From the NCBI GenBank assembly GCA_037103525.1, contig JAZKLR010000109.1, positions 1,302,001 to 1,366,000 of the forward strand: a stretch of DNA of 64,000 bases, in the 5' to 3' direction. The notes beneath the pieces are model-generated. The model made no database searches. It was given only the letters and a program-made list of their open reading frames with translations, and was not told the DNA's origin. This stretch comes from Ganaspis brasiliensis (lineage: Eukaryota; Arthropoda; Insecta; Hymenoptera; Figitidae). Position numbers and translations under genes: made by a program. Positions 10,521 to 21,054 of this stretch are shown piece after piece. The first letter of the stretch is position 1. Each line of letters opens with the position of its first letter.

Positions 10521-11869
10521 TATTTTTCACAGAAAAATTTAACTTTATCGTGATTTTTAATAGGTTAAAATTTTTTTTGCGTTTTCCATATTTTTCCTGT
10601 ATTTTCTAGGAAATAATCTTTTATTTCCCGTTGGATTTATGAAAATTGGTCACTTCTATCGAAAATTATTTGATTTTGACACAAAAAGACCATTTTTGCC
10701 TTCTGTTTGCCGCATATTTAATTTCATGTAATAACTCTTACACATTTTTAAAATTTAAAAAGTTTTTACAGAAACTTTTTTTAGTAAATTTTTCAAACTC
10801 AATAATCCTGTTTTTATTGATATTGAGTTTCAAAGCTCTAAAAAACAATTATACTAAGTGGGCAGCGAATTAAATACAAAGTTAGAGGACAATTTTTACA
10901 GATTATAGGAAAGGGCACAAGGAATGAGAGCATTAAGATAAAGAAAAAAGGGTAAAATGTTGAAGAAAAAAGAGGAATTGGAATAGAGATGGAAAAGAAG
11001 AATGAAAGGAGAGTTTAAAGAGAAGGAAAGAGAATGGTAGGAGATGAGGAGAGGGTGGATATAATGGCACAAAGCTTCTTTGAATCTTGAGACGTGCCGC
11101 CTGCCTTCGCTATCGGCGATCTGCTGCATCGTATGCAAATCTCCCTCCTTATAAATACATCAGCCTCCTTGAATCTTAGGTGCTTAGCTTCTTCCAACCC
11201 TTTTCTTTTTACCCTCCACCCCCCATGATTCTCGATCTTCTTCTCCTGTTGCTGCTGCTCCATCTTCTCCTGCTATCCAAGAGGACTGTCATGCATCAGG
11301 AGTGATACACTGAGAATCATCCCCGGTTGGGGAAAGAAAAAACGGAGAAAAGGTAAAATAAAAACGAAACGTGAGAAACGCCAGGAAAGATTTGCGAGAA
11401 TTGAATAGGTTTGTCGAGAAACCTTGTCAGAGAAAGCGAGGCTTGAAAAAGATTAAAACGTTTGAGAGTATGAAAAGAAGAAAAGAGATAAAATTCTCAT
11501 TATTTTTAAAATCAGCTTCCAAAGATGTGAAAGGGGTTAATTAAAGATGGTGGAACTTAAATTGGAAGAAAAGAGACCCAAAAGTTAGGATTTTTAGGAA
11601 TTCACTACGATATTGGTTTTATATAAATCAATGTATGACACTTAACATTTATGTATTTTAAATGATCTATTGTCAACGTACGATCTGCTCGATCTTTAAG
11701 ATCCTAGACAAGTTGATTTATTGTCACCTACTGCCCTTTTTCTAAATTTGACCTAGAGATTAAATATTGAACTAGATAATAAACGATCAGAAATGCAAAA
11801 GTTTTACTATGTTCTTAGAAAGGTTATCTGTTTTAATTTAAGATTAAAATTTTGGCCTAGTATTGTCAT
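10521..11869. other. Non-coding, no gene seen
   Basis: Open frames at 10896-11263 on the minus strand fall in purine-rich, low-complexity sequence (AGAAAAAAGA-type) and show no domain. CTGCTGCTG-like words near 11250 are a short microsatellite. Nothing else is supported. Confidence 0.45.
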
Positions 11870-12390
11870 AACAGATTCAAAATAACGGGTCCAATATGGT
11901 AGATGAATTTTTAAAAATTCATGGAAATCGCTTGAAACTTGTTACTCGAGGGTTTTTGGTGTCACTGATAACGAATTTAAAGTCCGATTTCGCAATTCAA
12001 AATGGCGGACCCAATATAGCAGACGACTTTTTAGAAATTAATTGGACTGAAATATGTTACTCGCGGTTTTTTGAGGTCGCTGATTACGAACGTCAAGACA
12101 GATTTTCAAAATCTAAAATGTCGGATCCAGTGTGGCGAACGAATTTTTTAAAAATAAGTTGAATTCGCTTAAAACTTGTTGCTCTAGTTTTTTTGTCGCT
12201 GTTTACAAATCTCAAGTCCGATTTTTAAAATTCAAGATGGCGGAGCAAATACAGACCCTAAAAAACCGCGAATAACGTATTTCAATGAAATTCAATGAAT
12301 TTCTAAAAATTCGTCAACCATATTGGATCCGCCATTTTAAATTTTGTAAATCAGATTTTAGATTCGTAATCAGAAACCCCTAAAATATTG
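11870..12390. repeat. Second block of the ATGGCGGAnCCAATAT repeat
   Basis: Three to four units of the 8080-10520 repeat family lie near 11878, 11998, 12116 and 12236. A reverse-oriented core (CCATATTGGATCCGCCATTT) lies at about 12319-12338. The period is about 115-120 bp. Open frames here are by-products of the repeat. Confidence 0.7.
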
Positions 12391-12615
12391 GAATATATCG
12401 TGATCCAATTTTATTTTTCGAAAGAAACCAATAATTGGCATATTGGTTCAATATTGGTCCAATATTTTATTCTAAGGCTTGGCATTGGTTTCTACACTCT
12501 CAGTATTGGCCTAATTTTGTCAACGAGAATCAGACTAATATTTTGCCAATCCTCAGCCTTGGCAATTTCCCATTGGGATATTACAAATTTAAGAATACAT
12601 TTTTTTCGGTGTAGA
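12391..12615. repeat. ATTGG/CCAAT-rich segment ending in TTTCGGTGTA
   Basis: Frequent ATTGG, TTGGTCCAATATT and CCAAT words occur in a segment that ends with TTTTTTCGGTGTA, which looks like the terminus of the small MITEs in this window. A matching left terminus was not found, so this may be a truncated element. Confidence 0.35.
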
Positions 12616-13389
12616 ATGTGGGATGTAGATCTAAAACCTAGATGAAGAATTTTGGAAATTAGAATCTGTTACATGTTAAGTAACCAGGCCACAGATTACA
12701 GAAATATTAGACTTAACAATTCTTTCTGGGAAATAGAAATTCCAACAGAAATTTCAGTACAATTTACGTTGACTATCTATTAATAAAACTATAACTTTTG
12801 TTAAATTTTAAAGAAATAGAAATTTTGATGGGATTTTCTGTTAAACATTCGTAAAATTTCCGATAAATTTGCACGTTTAACAAACCTTCTGTCTCTTTCT
12901 CTTTTACACAGTTGACTTAAGAAAAAAATATAGAAAGAAATTTATTACAAATGGTCCCGACTGTAAAATTTTAACTAGCATTTCCGTAAAATTTCAGTAG
13001 AACCTCCAAGAATTTTTTTATAGAAAAAAAAAATTGTTTTGTGTAAAATTTATCTAGCTGAATTTTTTGCAAAATTGATTTCAATCCCGTAGACTTTTTC
13101 ATCAGAATGTAACAAAAGTTCGTAAGAATCTCAAACCGAAATTTCCGTAGATCCCTAGAAATCTTCAGAAAAAATAAATGCCAGAATAAATTCTAATAGA
13201 ACTTGAGTTCACTTCTGATTTATTCAGAAATCGTTAACAGTAACTACAAACAAATATTATTGTATTGATATTGACTTCAACATAAGTATACCAGTTGAAA
13301 CAAAACGGAAGATAAAAAATTGAAAAAGTTTTAATGAAAGGTAAATAAATTGAAAAGTCTGTTTCTCGATGAAATAATTACAACCGTTT
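12616..13389. repeat. Degenerate AAATTTCCGTAGAA-type words
   Basis: Loose repetition of AAATTTC(A/C)GTA(G/A)AA words, especially 12730-13160. It is too degenerate for a firm period. No gene. Confidence 0.35.
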
Positions 13390-14110
13390 ATTCCGTTTGT
13401 CGGTGAGTCATTGTGTCATTTTGAAAAGCGAAGCGTCCAATCGTTAAACGTTGTAATCTAAGCGATATATGATCGCACGTGGCGTGAATTACAAAAGAGA
13501 AAGTATAACACGTGCCATGATAAATCCCCTAGTGGGTCAATCAACGCATGTACCAGAGGATTTGAGACACGAGTCATCTTTGTTAATTCTGTTTTTCCTT
13601 GTTAATGTTCGTCACGAAATAATTATCAAAATGCGAGCATTATCGTGTCAAGAATCGGCTGGATTCTTCAACGCATTTTAAATTGAAATCTCGATTCTCT
13701 GGAGTCTCATTTAACTATCTGCGAGGATCGGGATGAAAACGGCGACCACCGGGAGGCGTAAATCGACACAATGACTTTGATTGGATGCGAAAGTGATTTA
13801 AATCTCTTGCAAAAGATACAGTGGCTCTTGCAAAACACAAACGCATTCTGGCTTTAAAGGACCCATTTGAAGCCCAACACGAACGCGTCGATTTGTATCT
13901 TGGCGCATTTCGATGCAATCCGGCATCCGCAAGTCGACGTACGACTGACGACAATGAGACACGCATCATCCTTATCGCGTCGCATCTCGTCACGAAGTCT
14001 CTGTTATTTAAAGACGCTGCGTCGATTATAACAATTTGCTCGTCAACTACCAAGAGCATGTCTGATTGACCAGCCAACAAAATGCCGATCACGTCGAACT
14101 CCACTCACAG
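13390..14110. other. High-complexity, balanced-composition island (possible regulatory DNA)
   Basis: This ~700-bp stretch has near-balanced base composition and no repeats, unlike its surroundings. It contains many CG dinucleotides and words such as TCGTCACGAA and GCGTCGATT. Open frames exist on both strands (minus 13715-14104, 129 codons), but they overlap antisense and show no motif I recognise. A conserved non-coding element or an unrecognised exon are both possible. Confidence 0.35.
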
Positions 14111-14619
14111 AAAAATCAGTCAGACAAAGTCGCAAAATGAATTTTTAGTTTTCTGCAATTTCTTTCTAAGTCCAATTCTCTCCTTGTTAAATTAAAAGAT
14201 ATGGTTCATTTGTAGTCTAATACTATTATTTATTTGTGATGAAAATAATCATTTTTTGTCTAATTTCTTAGATTCAAAATGGCGGATATATTTTATTGTC
14301 AGGCAAATTTTGAGAAACCAATTGGGTTTACTTGAAACTTGGATTTTGTTTTCACTTATTAGGAATCTAAAGTTATTAATTCAAAATTAAAAACGGAAAT
14401 TAAAATTTTGAGAAAATCAATCGAATTTGATGAAGAGCTTGAAAACCCCTGTGAATTTGTTTAAAAGTTAACGTTTCGGGTTTTCTGTTACTAAACTAGA
14501 GACTAATCAAATATTACAATTTAATTACAAATTTATATTAAGAGATCATAAAATTGACAAAGTAAAGAGGAGTTAACAACTCGTGAAGTCAAGTTTACGA
14601 ATAACCGTAAAGTATAGTG
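14111..14619. other. Non-coding; one ATGGCGG repeat fragment
   Basis: A single core of the dispersed repeat (CAAAATGGCGGATATATTTT) lies at about 14274. Otherwise it is AT-rich without features. Confidence 0.4.
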
Positions 14620-15922
14620 CAAGATTATAAAAATCCAAACAACCTTTACATCTATATCTAAAACCGTAAAGTATGTTTAAAAACAGGATCCTAAAGTATT
14701 CTGAATTATCTAAAGTATCTGAAGTATAGAAAATTGACCTAAAGCATCATCAATGACTTTATAACATAACGAATTAGTCTAAAGCAACTCGAATTACAAT
14801 GAAGTAGCATGAATTAGCTAAAGTATATTAAATTATCTGAACTATCTTAAATTATCTGAAGCATCGTGACTCGCCCTGAAGTATCAAGAATTATTGGAAA
14901 GTATTTTAAATTACTGTGACATATCTTAAATTGTCTGAATTATCTTCAATTATCTGAAGTATCGTAAATTACTCTGAAGTTTGAAGAATTACTATTAAGA
15001 ATCTCGAATTACTCTGAAGCATCTTAAATTACTGAATTTTCTAAAGTATCTTGAATTATCTGAAGTATCTTAAATTATCTGAAGTGTCGTGAATTACCTT
15101 GAAGAATCATGAATTACCATAAAGAATCTTGAATTACTCTAAAGCAACTTGAATTATACTATAAAGTATCTTGAATTTTCTGAAGAATCTTAAATTATCT
15201 GTAGTAAATAAAATTATCAGAAGTATTTTGAATTATCTGAAGTATCTTAAATTATCTGTAGTAACGTGACTTGCCATAAAATATCATGAATTCCTACGAA
15301 CAATCTTGAATTACTTTGAAGCATCTGAAATTACTGTAAAGTACATTGCATTTTCTAAATATCGTGACTTCCCCTAATGTATCATGAATTATTCTCAAAT
15401 ATCTTAATTTACTGTAAATCTTAAATTATCTGATGTAGCTTGAATAATCTTAAGTTTCTTGAATTATCTGAAGTATCTTTAATTTTCTGACGTATTTTGA
15501 TTTATCTCAAGGATCTTCAATTACTGTGAAGCATATTGAATTACTATAAAGTATCTTGAATTACTGTAAAGCATCTTAAATTACTGAATTTTCTAAAGTA
15601 TCTTGAATTATCTGAAGTGTCTTAAATTATCTAAAGTGTCGTGAATTACCTTGAAGTATCATGAGTTACCATAAAGAATCTTGAATTACTGTGAAGAATC
15701 TTAAATTACTGTGAAGCATCTTGAATTACTACAAAGTATCTTGAATTTTCTGAAGCATCTCGATCTATCTGAAGTATCTTGAATTACAATAAAGAATCTT
15801 GAATTACTTTGAAGCGTCTTGAATTACTTTAAAGTATCTTAAATTTTCTGAACTATCTTAAATTATCTAAAGTATCTTGAATTATCTGAAGTGTTATGAA
15901 TTACCCTGATGTATAATAAATT
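14620..15922. repeat. Minisatellite, left part (TTGAATTAnCTGAAGTATC units)
   Basis: Tandem ~19-20-bp units in two main forms: CTTGAATTATCTGAAGTAT and CTTGAATTACTGTGAAGCAT (or ACTATAAAGTAT). Order is imperfect at the left edge and better towards 15922, where the LINE interrupts the array. The array continues at 21055. Confidence 0.9.
15908..15922 (+). repeat. LINE target-site duplication, left copy
   Basis: GATGTATAATAAATT directly abuts the C-run that begins the LINE. The copy at 21040-21054 differs at one base. A complete, uninterrupted version of the locus sequence occurs again in the array near 22600. Confidence 0.85.
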
Positions 15923-16326
15923 CCCCCTCGTGGTGTCACCTTGTCGTGGTGAGGGGGCTTAGGACCGGCCAGGCGCTTGTCCTTCGGACGCCATCACTGG
16001 ACGAGCTGTTCGGCTCCTCCCAGAACTCATCGACTCCCGATGCCTGGCGAGTTTGGGCACAGGGGAATGAACGGGACCCCGTTAATTCGGGTAGCCGCCG
16101 TTTTTCGAACCTGTGCACTAGCTATCCTGTGCGGATGATGTTAATTCGGATTCCAAATGGGGGCTAACCATCCTTGTCCGCTGTGGACGACATGGGTTCT
16201 GGGAGGAATAGGACACTCCTGCATTCTTGGTTTTTCTAAGTTGGCGTGGAGTAACCTCGATCCAGGGTTGGCGCCCGATGGACCGGTTGTCTGTTCGATC
16301 TTACCAACGACACCAAACTAGTAAAA
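15923..16326 (+). promoter_or_regulatory. LINE A 5' UTR with terminal hairpin
   Basis: The 404-bp leader begins with CCCCCTC, which can pair with the GGGGG of GTGAGGGGG. Nested inside, TCACC pairs with GGTGA across a TTGTCGT loop (15923-15957). R1-type elements carry internal promoters in the 5' UTR, so this stretch is the likely promoter. About 375 bp are conserved in element B at 50984-50610 on the other strand. Confidence 0.6.
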
Positions 16327-17766
16327 ATGGAAAGTGCGGATCAAAACTCACGACCCCAGGCAGGCCCCTCTTCTGAGGGTGGTCCTGCCGTTGGTTCTGA
16401 TCGGGTGAAAGCCCCGGTGGCCAACGCTGGCTCCAGGGATTCTAGGGGGAGCCAATCTCACTTGCTGTCTCGTACAGCAGAGAATCTAAACGACCGAAAC
16501 CCTTTAAACTCGAGATTTCTGGAAACAATTGCCAACGAGTTGGTTGGTGTTCCGGAAATCTTCGAAACCATTAGAAAGGGCATTGGCAAGCAGAAAAATA
16601 TAAAAAAGGAGGTCCAAAAGGGCATTCAAGACTTAGCGGACGTTTTTGAAAAGATTCGCAAGAATTTGCGATTCCTTAAAATGCCGACCCAGACGTCGGC
16701 AAAAACGACCCAAAGGAATGCTCCTCTGGAAAACCCCGAAAAAATAAAAAAACGCCGCCGTACCGAGAGTGACAGCCCAGATGCTGGTCGCCCAGTAGTA
16801 CAGAAAAGGAAGGTTAGGCGCAGGGCCCCACCTGCAGCGAATCTTGAGGCGGGAAAACCGAAAGAGCAGGATACCGCTCCGGCAAAGTCCCCTACCAAGA
16901 ATTATGCAAATGCGGTGTTGGGTAAACCTCCTGGAGATGGCGACGGTTTTACACCCGTCGTCGATAAGAGAAGGGAGGCCAAGGAAAGGAGGGCTACTGA
17001 GAGAAGGACCCAAATGGCAGAGAAGAAAATCTCTTCTTCTAAGCCAAGGATGACGGAGGCCGTCAAAATCTCAGCAGCGACTCCAGATGCCTATAACGAG
17101 GTCCTCCGCGCCATGAAAACGTCCGTTAACCCGGATCAGTTTGGCGCGGAAGTACTGAAAGTCAGGAGGACCATCAAAAAGGAGGTCCTCATAGTTGTGA
17201 AGAAGGGAGGAAAGACCTCCGAATTTGCCGGAGCTCTTACTGCGGCATTAGAAAATAAGGCAGAGGTGTCCGCCTTAATTAACAAAAGAACCGTCGAGAT
17301 CCGAGATCTCGACGAGACAACTGCGAAGGAAGACGTGATTGCTGCTATCAAGTCTAAGCTTGAGAACACCAACCTGGACCCGCCGTGCCGCCTCATCCCG
17401 AGTTTTGGCGGAATGCAAATGGCACTGGTCCGCCTACCGGAAGGAGACTGTGAAGCTCTCCTGAAGATAGGCAAAGTCCGGGTTGGTTGGATTAATGCAG
17501 CAATCAGGCTACACGTTGAAGTCCCGAGGTGTCAAAAGTGTTTAGGGTTCGGACACGCGACCCGTGGATGCAAAGGCCTCGACAGGGTTAAAAACTGTCG
17601 GAGATGCGGCGATGCGGGTCACCTTGCCAAGGCTTGTACGGTAACAGAGCCAAAATGTCTAACGTGCTCTGATTTGAATAAGTCTGATCTCGGACACTGG
17701 GCCGGTAGTAATGCCTGCCCAGTCTATAAGCAGGAGCTGCAAAAACTAAAACAGGCGAAAGCCTAA
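16327..17766 (+). CDS. LINE A ORF1, gag-like zinc-knuckle protein
   Basis: 479 residues from an ATG in good context (AAAAATGG), the first after the 404-bp leader. The N-terminal half is hydrophilic and basic, with KKRRR-type clusters (about residues 139-165) that could act as nuclear-localisation signals. The C-terminus (about 400-470) has three zinc knuckles: CQKCLGFGHATRGC, CRRCGDAGHLAKAC, and a third of form C-x2-C-x10-H-x5-C. ORF1 proteins of R1-clade LINEs bind the element RNA and form the ribonucleoprotein that carries ORF2 to the target. The frame is intact. It ends 47 bp before the first ATG of ORF2, but the open ORF2 frame overlaps its end. Confidence 0.9.
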   Translation: MESADQNSRPQAGPSSEGGPAVGSDRVKAPVANAGSRDSRGSQSHLLSRTAENLNDRNPLNSRFLETIANELVGVPEIFETIRKGIGKQKNIKKEVQKGIQDLADVFEKIRKNLRFLKMPTQTSAKTTQRNAPLENPEKIKKRRRTESDSPDAGRPVVQKRKVRRRAPPAANLEAGKPKEQDTAPAKSPTKNYANAVLGKPPGDGDGFTPVVDKRREAKERRATERRTQMAEKKISSSKPRMTEAVKISAATPDAYNEVLRAMKTSVNPDQFGAEVLKVRRTIKKEVLIVVKKGGKTSEFAGALTAALENKAEVSALINKRTVEIRDLDETTAKEDVIAAIKSKLENTNLDPPCRLIPSFGGMQMALVRLPEGDCEALLKIGKVRVGWINAAIRLHVEVPRCQKCLGFGHATRGCKGLDRVKNCRRCGDAGHLAKACTVTEPKCLTCSDLNKSDLGHWAGSNACPVYKQELQKLKQAKA

Positions 17767-20700
17767 AGTTTCTGCAGATAAACCTGCACAAATCTAAGAA
17801 GGCTCAAGACCTGATGCTGGTGACAGCCAGTCAGGAGCGGATCGATGTTCTGTTCCTCAGTGAACAGAACAAAAGAAACGACATCGCTCCCTGGTACCAG
17901 GATTCATCGGGTAGGGCAGCCATTCAGGTCTTCAATCCCGGTTTGAGGGTAGACAAGTTCCTGGAGACGAGCAGTGGGTTCGTGTGGGTGGAAATTTCAG
18001 GTATACGCATGTATAGCTGCTACTTCTCACCCAACGACCCACTGACAACCTTCGAAGCGGAGATAGATGAACTCGAGTCGAGCCTGCGAGAATCCAGGCT
18101 GGATGTTCTCGTCACAGGCGACTTCAATGCGAAATCGCCAGACTGGGGCGAGACAAGGCTCGACAATAGAGGAATTCTAATCGCAGAAATGGTCTCCAGA
18201 AACAATCTGATGGTTGTTAACCAGGGCCAAAAGTGGACGTTCAGGAGAGACCATAATATCGGATCTATTATTGATCTTACGATAACAACGTCTCTCCTAA
18301 ACAAGCACATTAAAGACTGGCACGTCTCTGAGGATCATACCGAAAGTGACCACCAGTATATTAAGTTTTCAGTCTCAGGAGGAGACACACCTAGAGCAAA
18401 CAAGCAGGATGCTTCCTGTAAGAGAGGCCTTAGGTGGAACATTAAGAAGCTAGACGTCGAAAAGTTCGGTCGGTCCCTTGAAGAATCCCGCCTCATTGAG
18501 GAACTTGGATGGGTGAAGAGACCGAACAATCTGGATGGGGAGGTGCGGCCGGTGATGAACATGATAATCACCGCATGCAACGCGTCAATGCCGCGTTGTA
18601 GAAGTACCACTCCCAGAAGACGTAATGTATACTGGTGGTCAGAGGAGCTGGCCTCTTTGCGAAAAGCATGCGTCAGAGCAAGAAGGATATACACCCGCTC
18701 TAAGGGAGATCCTATGCTAAAGGACGCATATATAGAGGCCAAGAGGATCCTCAGAAAGGAGATTCGAGCTTCACAGCGAAAGTGTTGGAAGACCCTAATC
18801 GAGGATGTCGAGAAGGACCCATGGGGTCTGGGCTATAAAATCGTCACCAAGAAATTGGTTACGAAGCAAAAGACCCCCGGCCTGGACAATCCCGATTGGG
18901 TGCGTCAAATAATCAGGGCCTTGTTTCCACCAGCAGAACCATGGCCTAGGATGGACTGGAGTGACTGTCAAGTCCGTGAGGAGGAACTCTTCACTTTTGT
19001 AGAGCTCCACCAAGCCGGCAGAAGATTGAAGCCAGGCAAGGCGCCTGGAATCGATGGGATAAGTAACGAGATACTTAAACAAGTGATCGTTGCTTCACCC
19101 CAGATTCTCTTAGATTGCTTCAACAACTGCCTAAGAAGAGGAGAGTTCTTCTGGGACTGGAAACGACAGAGGCTGGTCCTCCTAAGGAAAGGTAAAAAAC
19201 CTCTAGATAGTGTCTCATCTTACAGACCAATATGCCTGTTAGATACGATGGGCAAACTTCTGGAGGACATGGTTCTGCAGAGGATGCACCTCCACTTAAA
19301 TGGAGAGAATAGTCTATCCGACTACCAATTTGGTTTCCGTAAAGGCCTGTCCACAGTAGATGCCATACAAAAGGCAATTGACCTAGCCAATGAAGGAAAG
19401 AACAAATTGGGTCCGGGGAAGAAGAAGAGCTTCTGCGCTTTGGTAGCTATAGATATACGCAACGCGTTTAATACCGCTAAATGGGAAGATCTCATCAAGT
19501 CGATGAGAAACAAAGGAATACCGCCCTACCTGTTGCGGATAATGAATAATTATCTTAGCGACAGGTGGGTAATATACGAGGGAGACACCTGCACTCTGAA
19601 GGAAGAGATGCAAAGAGGTGCCCCTCAAGGTTCGAGGATAGGATCATTCGTATGGAACGTCTCTTATGATGACTTCTTGCGAATGGGTCTACCCGAAGGT
19701 GCGGTGATCATCGGCTTCGCGGACCACGCGTTGATCGTATGCTCTGCCGAAACTGCAGAAGAGCTCGGAATCTTGGTGAACGAATGTCTGCGACGAACAA
19801 AGAGCTGGCTGGATGCCAGAGGTCTTCAAATGGCCCTGGACAAAACCGAAGCGCTCATGGTCACAGACAGACGTGGTTACGAACTTCCCCGGCTCGAAGT
19901 AGACGGATTCGAAGTCAAGTGGAGCACGCATATAAAGTATCTTGGTGTACAACTCGACAAGTTTCTGAATTTTAAGTACCACATCGCAGTGGCTTCCGAC
20001 AAAGCTGCAAAATGTGCGATAAGCTTAGCCCGTATAATGCCGAACGTCGGTGGGCCTTTTGAAAAGAAAAGGAGATTGGTGGCGAGTGTGTTCCACTCAA
20101 AGCTGCTTTATGCAGCACCAGTGTGGGCTCCCTCCCTGCGAACAGATAGAAGCAAGACCATCTTGGAAAAGATACTGTCCTCGCAAAGGATTATCACTGA
20201 GCGTATAATCTCTGCCTATAGGACAGTATCTGCGAGTGCTGCTCAGGTCCTTGCCAGCGTCCCGCCGGCAGATCTTTTGGCGCAAGAAAGGGAGGAAATT
20301 TTCCTCCTTTTCAAAGATAGGATGTCCACCCGTTACACGGACGACAATAGACCCAGCAAGGGCCAAATTCGCCGAGATGCCAGAAGCAGACTCGTCGAAA
20401 GATGGCAAGCAAGATGGAGCGGGGATGAGAAGGGTCGATGGACACATCGGCTCATACCTACACTCGCCACCTGGATAGATTGAAAACATGGAGTAGTCTC
20501 GTACTACCTCACCCAAGCGCTCTCAGGTCACGGGTGTTTTAACTCGTACCTAGAGCGCTTCAAAAGACGAGAAAGTTTAGAGTGTGCATACTGCCAATCC
20601 CCAAAGGATGACGCAGAGCACACACTCTTTACATGCACACGATGGAACGACGAAAGACGGGTCATGTTCGCCGGTGTAAACTGCGAAGTTACACCGGAGA

Positions 20701-20807
20701 ACATGGTCCTGTTAATGACTCGATCCAAAGAGAATTGGCGGCATATCGAGACCTTCATCCAACATGTTATGAGGGTTAAAGATCTCGATGGTCGCCAACA
20801 AAGGTAG
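17766..20807 (+). CDS. LINE A ORF2, endonuclease plus reverse transcriptase, one in-frame stop and altered active site
   Basis: The open frame runs from before the ORF1 stop through 20480, then TGA (20481-20483), then continues in the same frame to TAG at 20805-20807. The stop is a single nonsense change, not a frameshift. The endonuclease domain starts FLQINLHKSKKAQDL (17769 on), upstream of the first ATG (17814). GDFNAKSPDWGE (~residues 101-112 from that ATG) and SDHQYIKF complete it. RT motifs include KAPGIDGISNEILK, LLRKGKKPLDSVSSYRPI, QFGFRKGLSTVDA, VAIDIRNAFN and GAPQGSRIGS. The active site reads FADH (19716-19727) where the family has FADD, so catalysis is probably lost. After the TGA lie QALSGHGCF and the finger CAYCQSPKDDAEHTLFTC, typical of R1-clade C-termini. 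Confidence 0.9.
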
Positions 20808-21039
20808 TTCCCGCAGGTCAAGGAATAACATCGTTTAGGCGATAGAGGCGGGATATAAGACCACTCCTGAAGGCGATACGTCAGTAAACTGGCTCTACCT
20901 GGGAGTGGTCTTAAGGTCCCAAATAAGGGTGTGTTTTTAGCGGGTCGGCAGAACATCGCCACCCCCGCATAACTCTGTAGTACGTGCTACAGGGTACCTG
21001 AAGGCAGGTTTTCACATACTACGCAAAAAAAAAGAAAAA
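20808..21039 (+). other. LINE A 3' UTR and A-rich tail
   Basis: 232 bp after the ORF2 stop, with short inverted words (GTAGTACGTGCTAC) and a terminal AAAAAAAAAGAAAAA. In LINEs the reverse transcriptase recognises the 3' UTR to start target-primed synthesis. Confidence 0.7.
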
Positions 21040-21054
21040 GATGTACAATAAATT
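21040..21054 (+). repeat. LINE target-site duplication, right copy
   Basis: GATGTACAATAAATT follows the A-rich tail and matches 15908-15922 except at one position. The minisatellite resumes without a gap after it. Confidence 0.85.

Larger units (their letters stand above)
15923..21039 (+). mobile_element. Near full-length R1-clade non-LTR retrotransposon (element A)
   Basis: 5117 bp with a 5' UTR, ORF1 (gag-like, three zinc knuckles), ORF2 (AP endonuclease, reverse transcriptase, C-terminal CCHC-type finger) and a 3' UTR ending in an A-rich tail (AAAAAAAAAGAAAAA). It is flanked by 15-bp target-site duplications. This architecture, with no RNase H domain, fits the R1 clade (R1, TRAS, SART, Waldo relatives). 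Its composition is clearly richer in G+C than the surrounding minisatellite. It appears young apart from an in-frame TGA at 20481 and a changed RT active-site residue. Members of this clade often target specific repeats, but whether this one prefers the minisatellite cannot be told from one copy. Confidence 0.9.

Noticed and set aside
10896..11263. Minus-strand frames of 80-82 codons
   Set aside because: Low-complexity purine-rich sequence, overlapping each other, no domain.
13715..14104. 129-codon minus-strand frame
   Set aside because: Overlaps an antisense open frame in the same island, no recognisable motif or splice context; kept only as part of a possible regulatory island.
16626..17013. 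Antisense frames inside LINE ORF1
   Set aside because: Shadows of the real ORF1 on the opposite strand.
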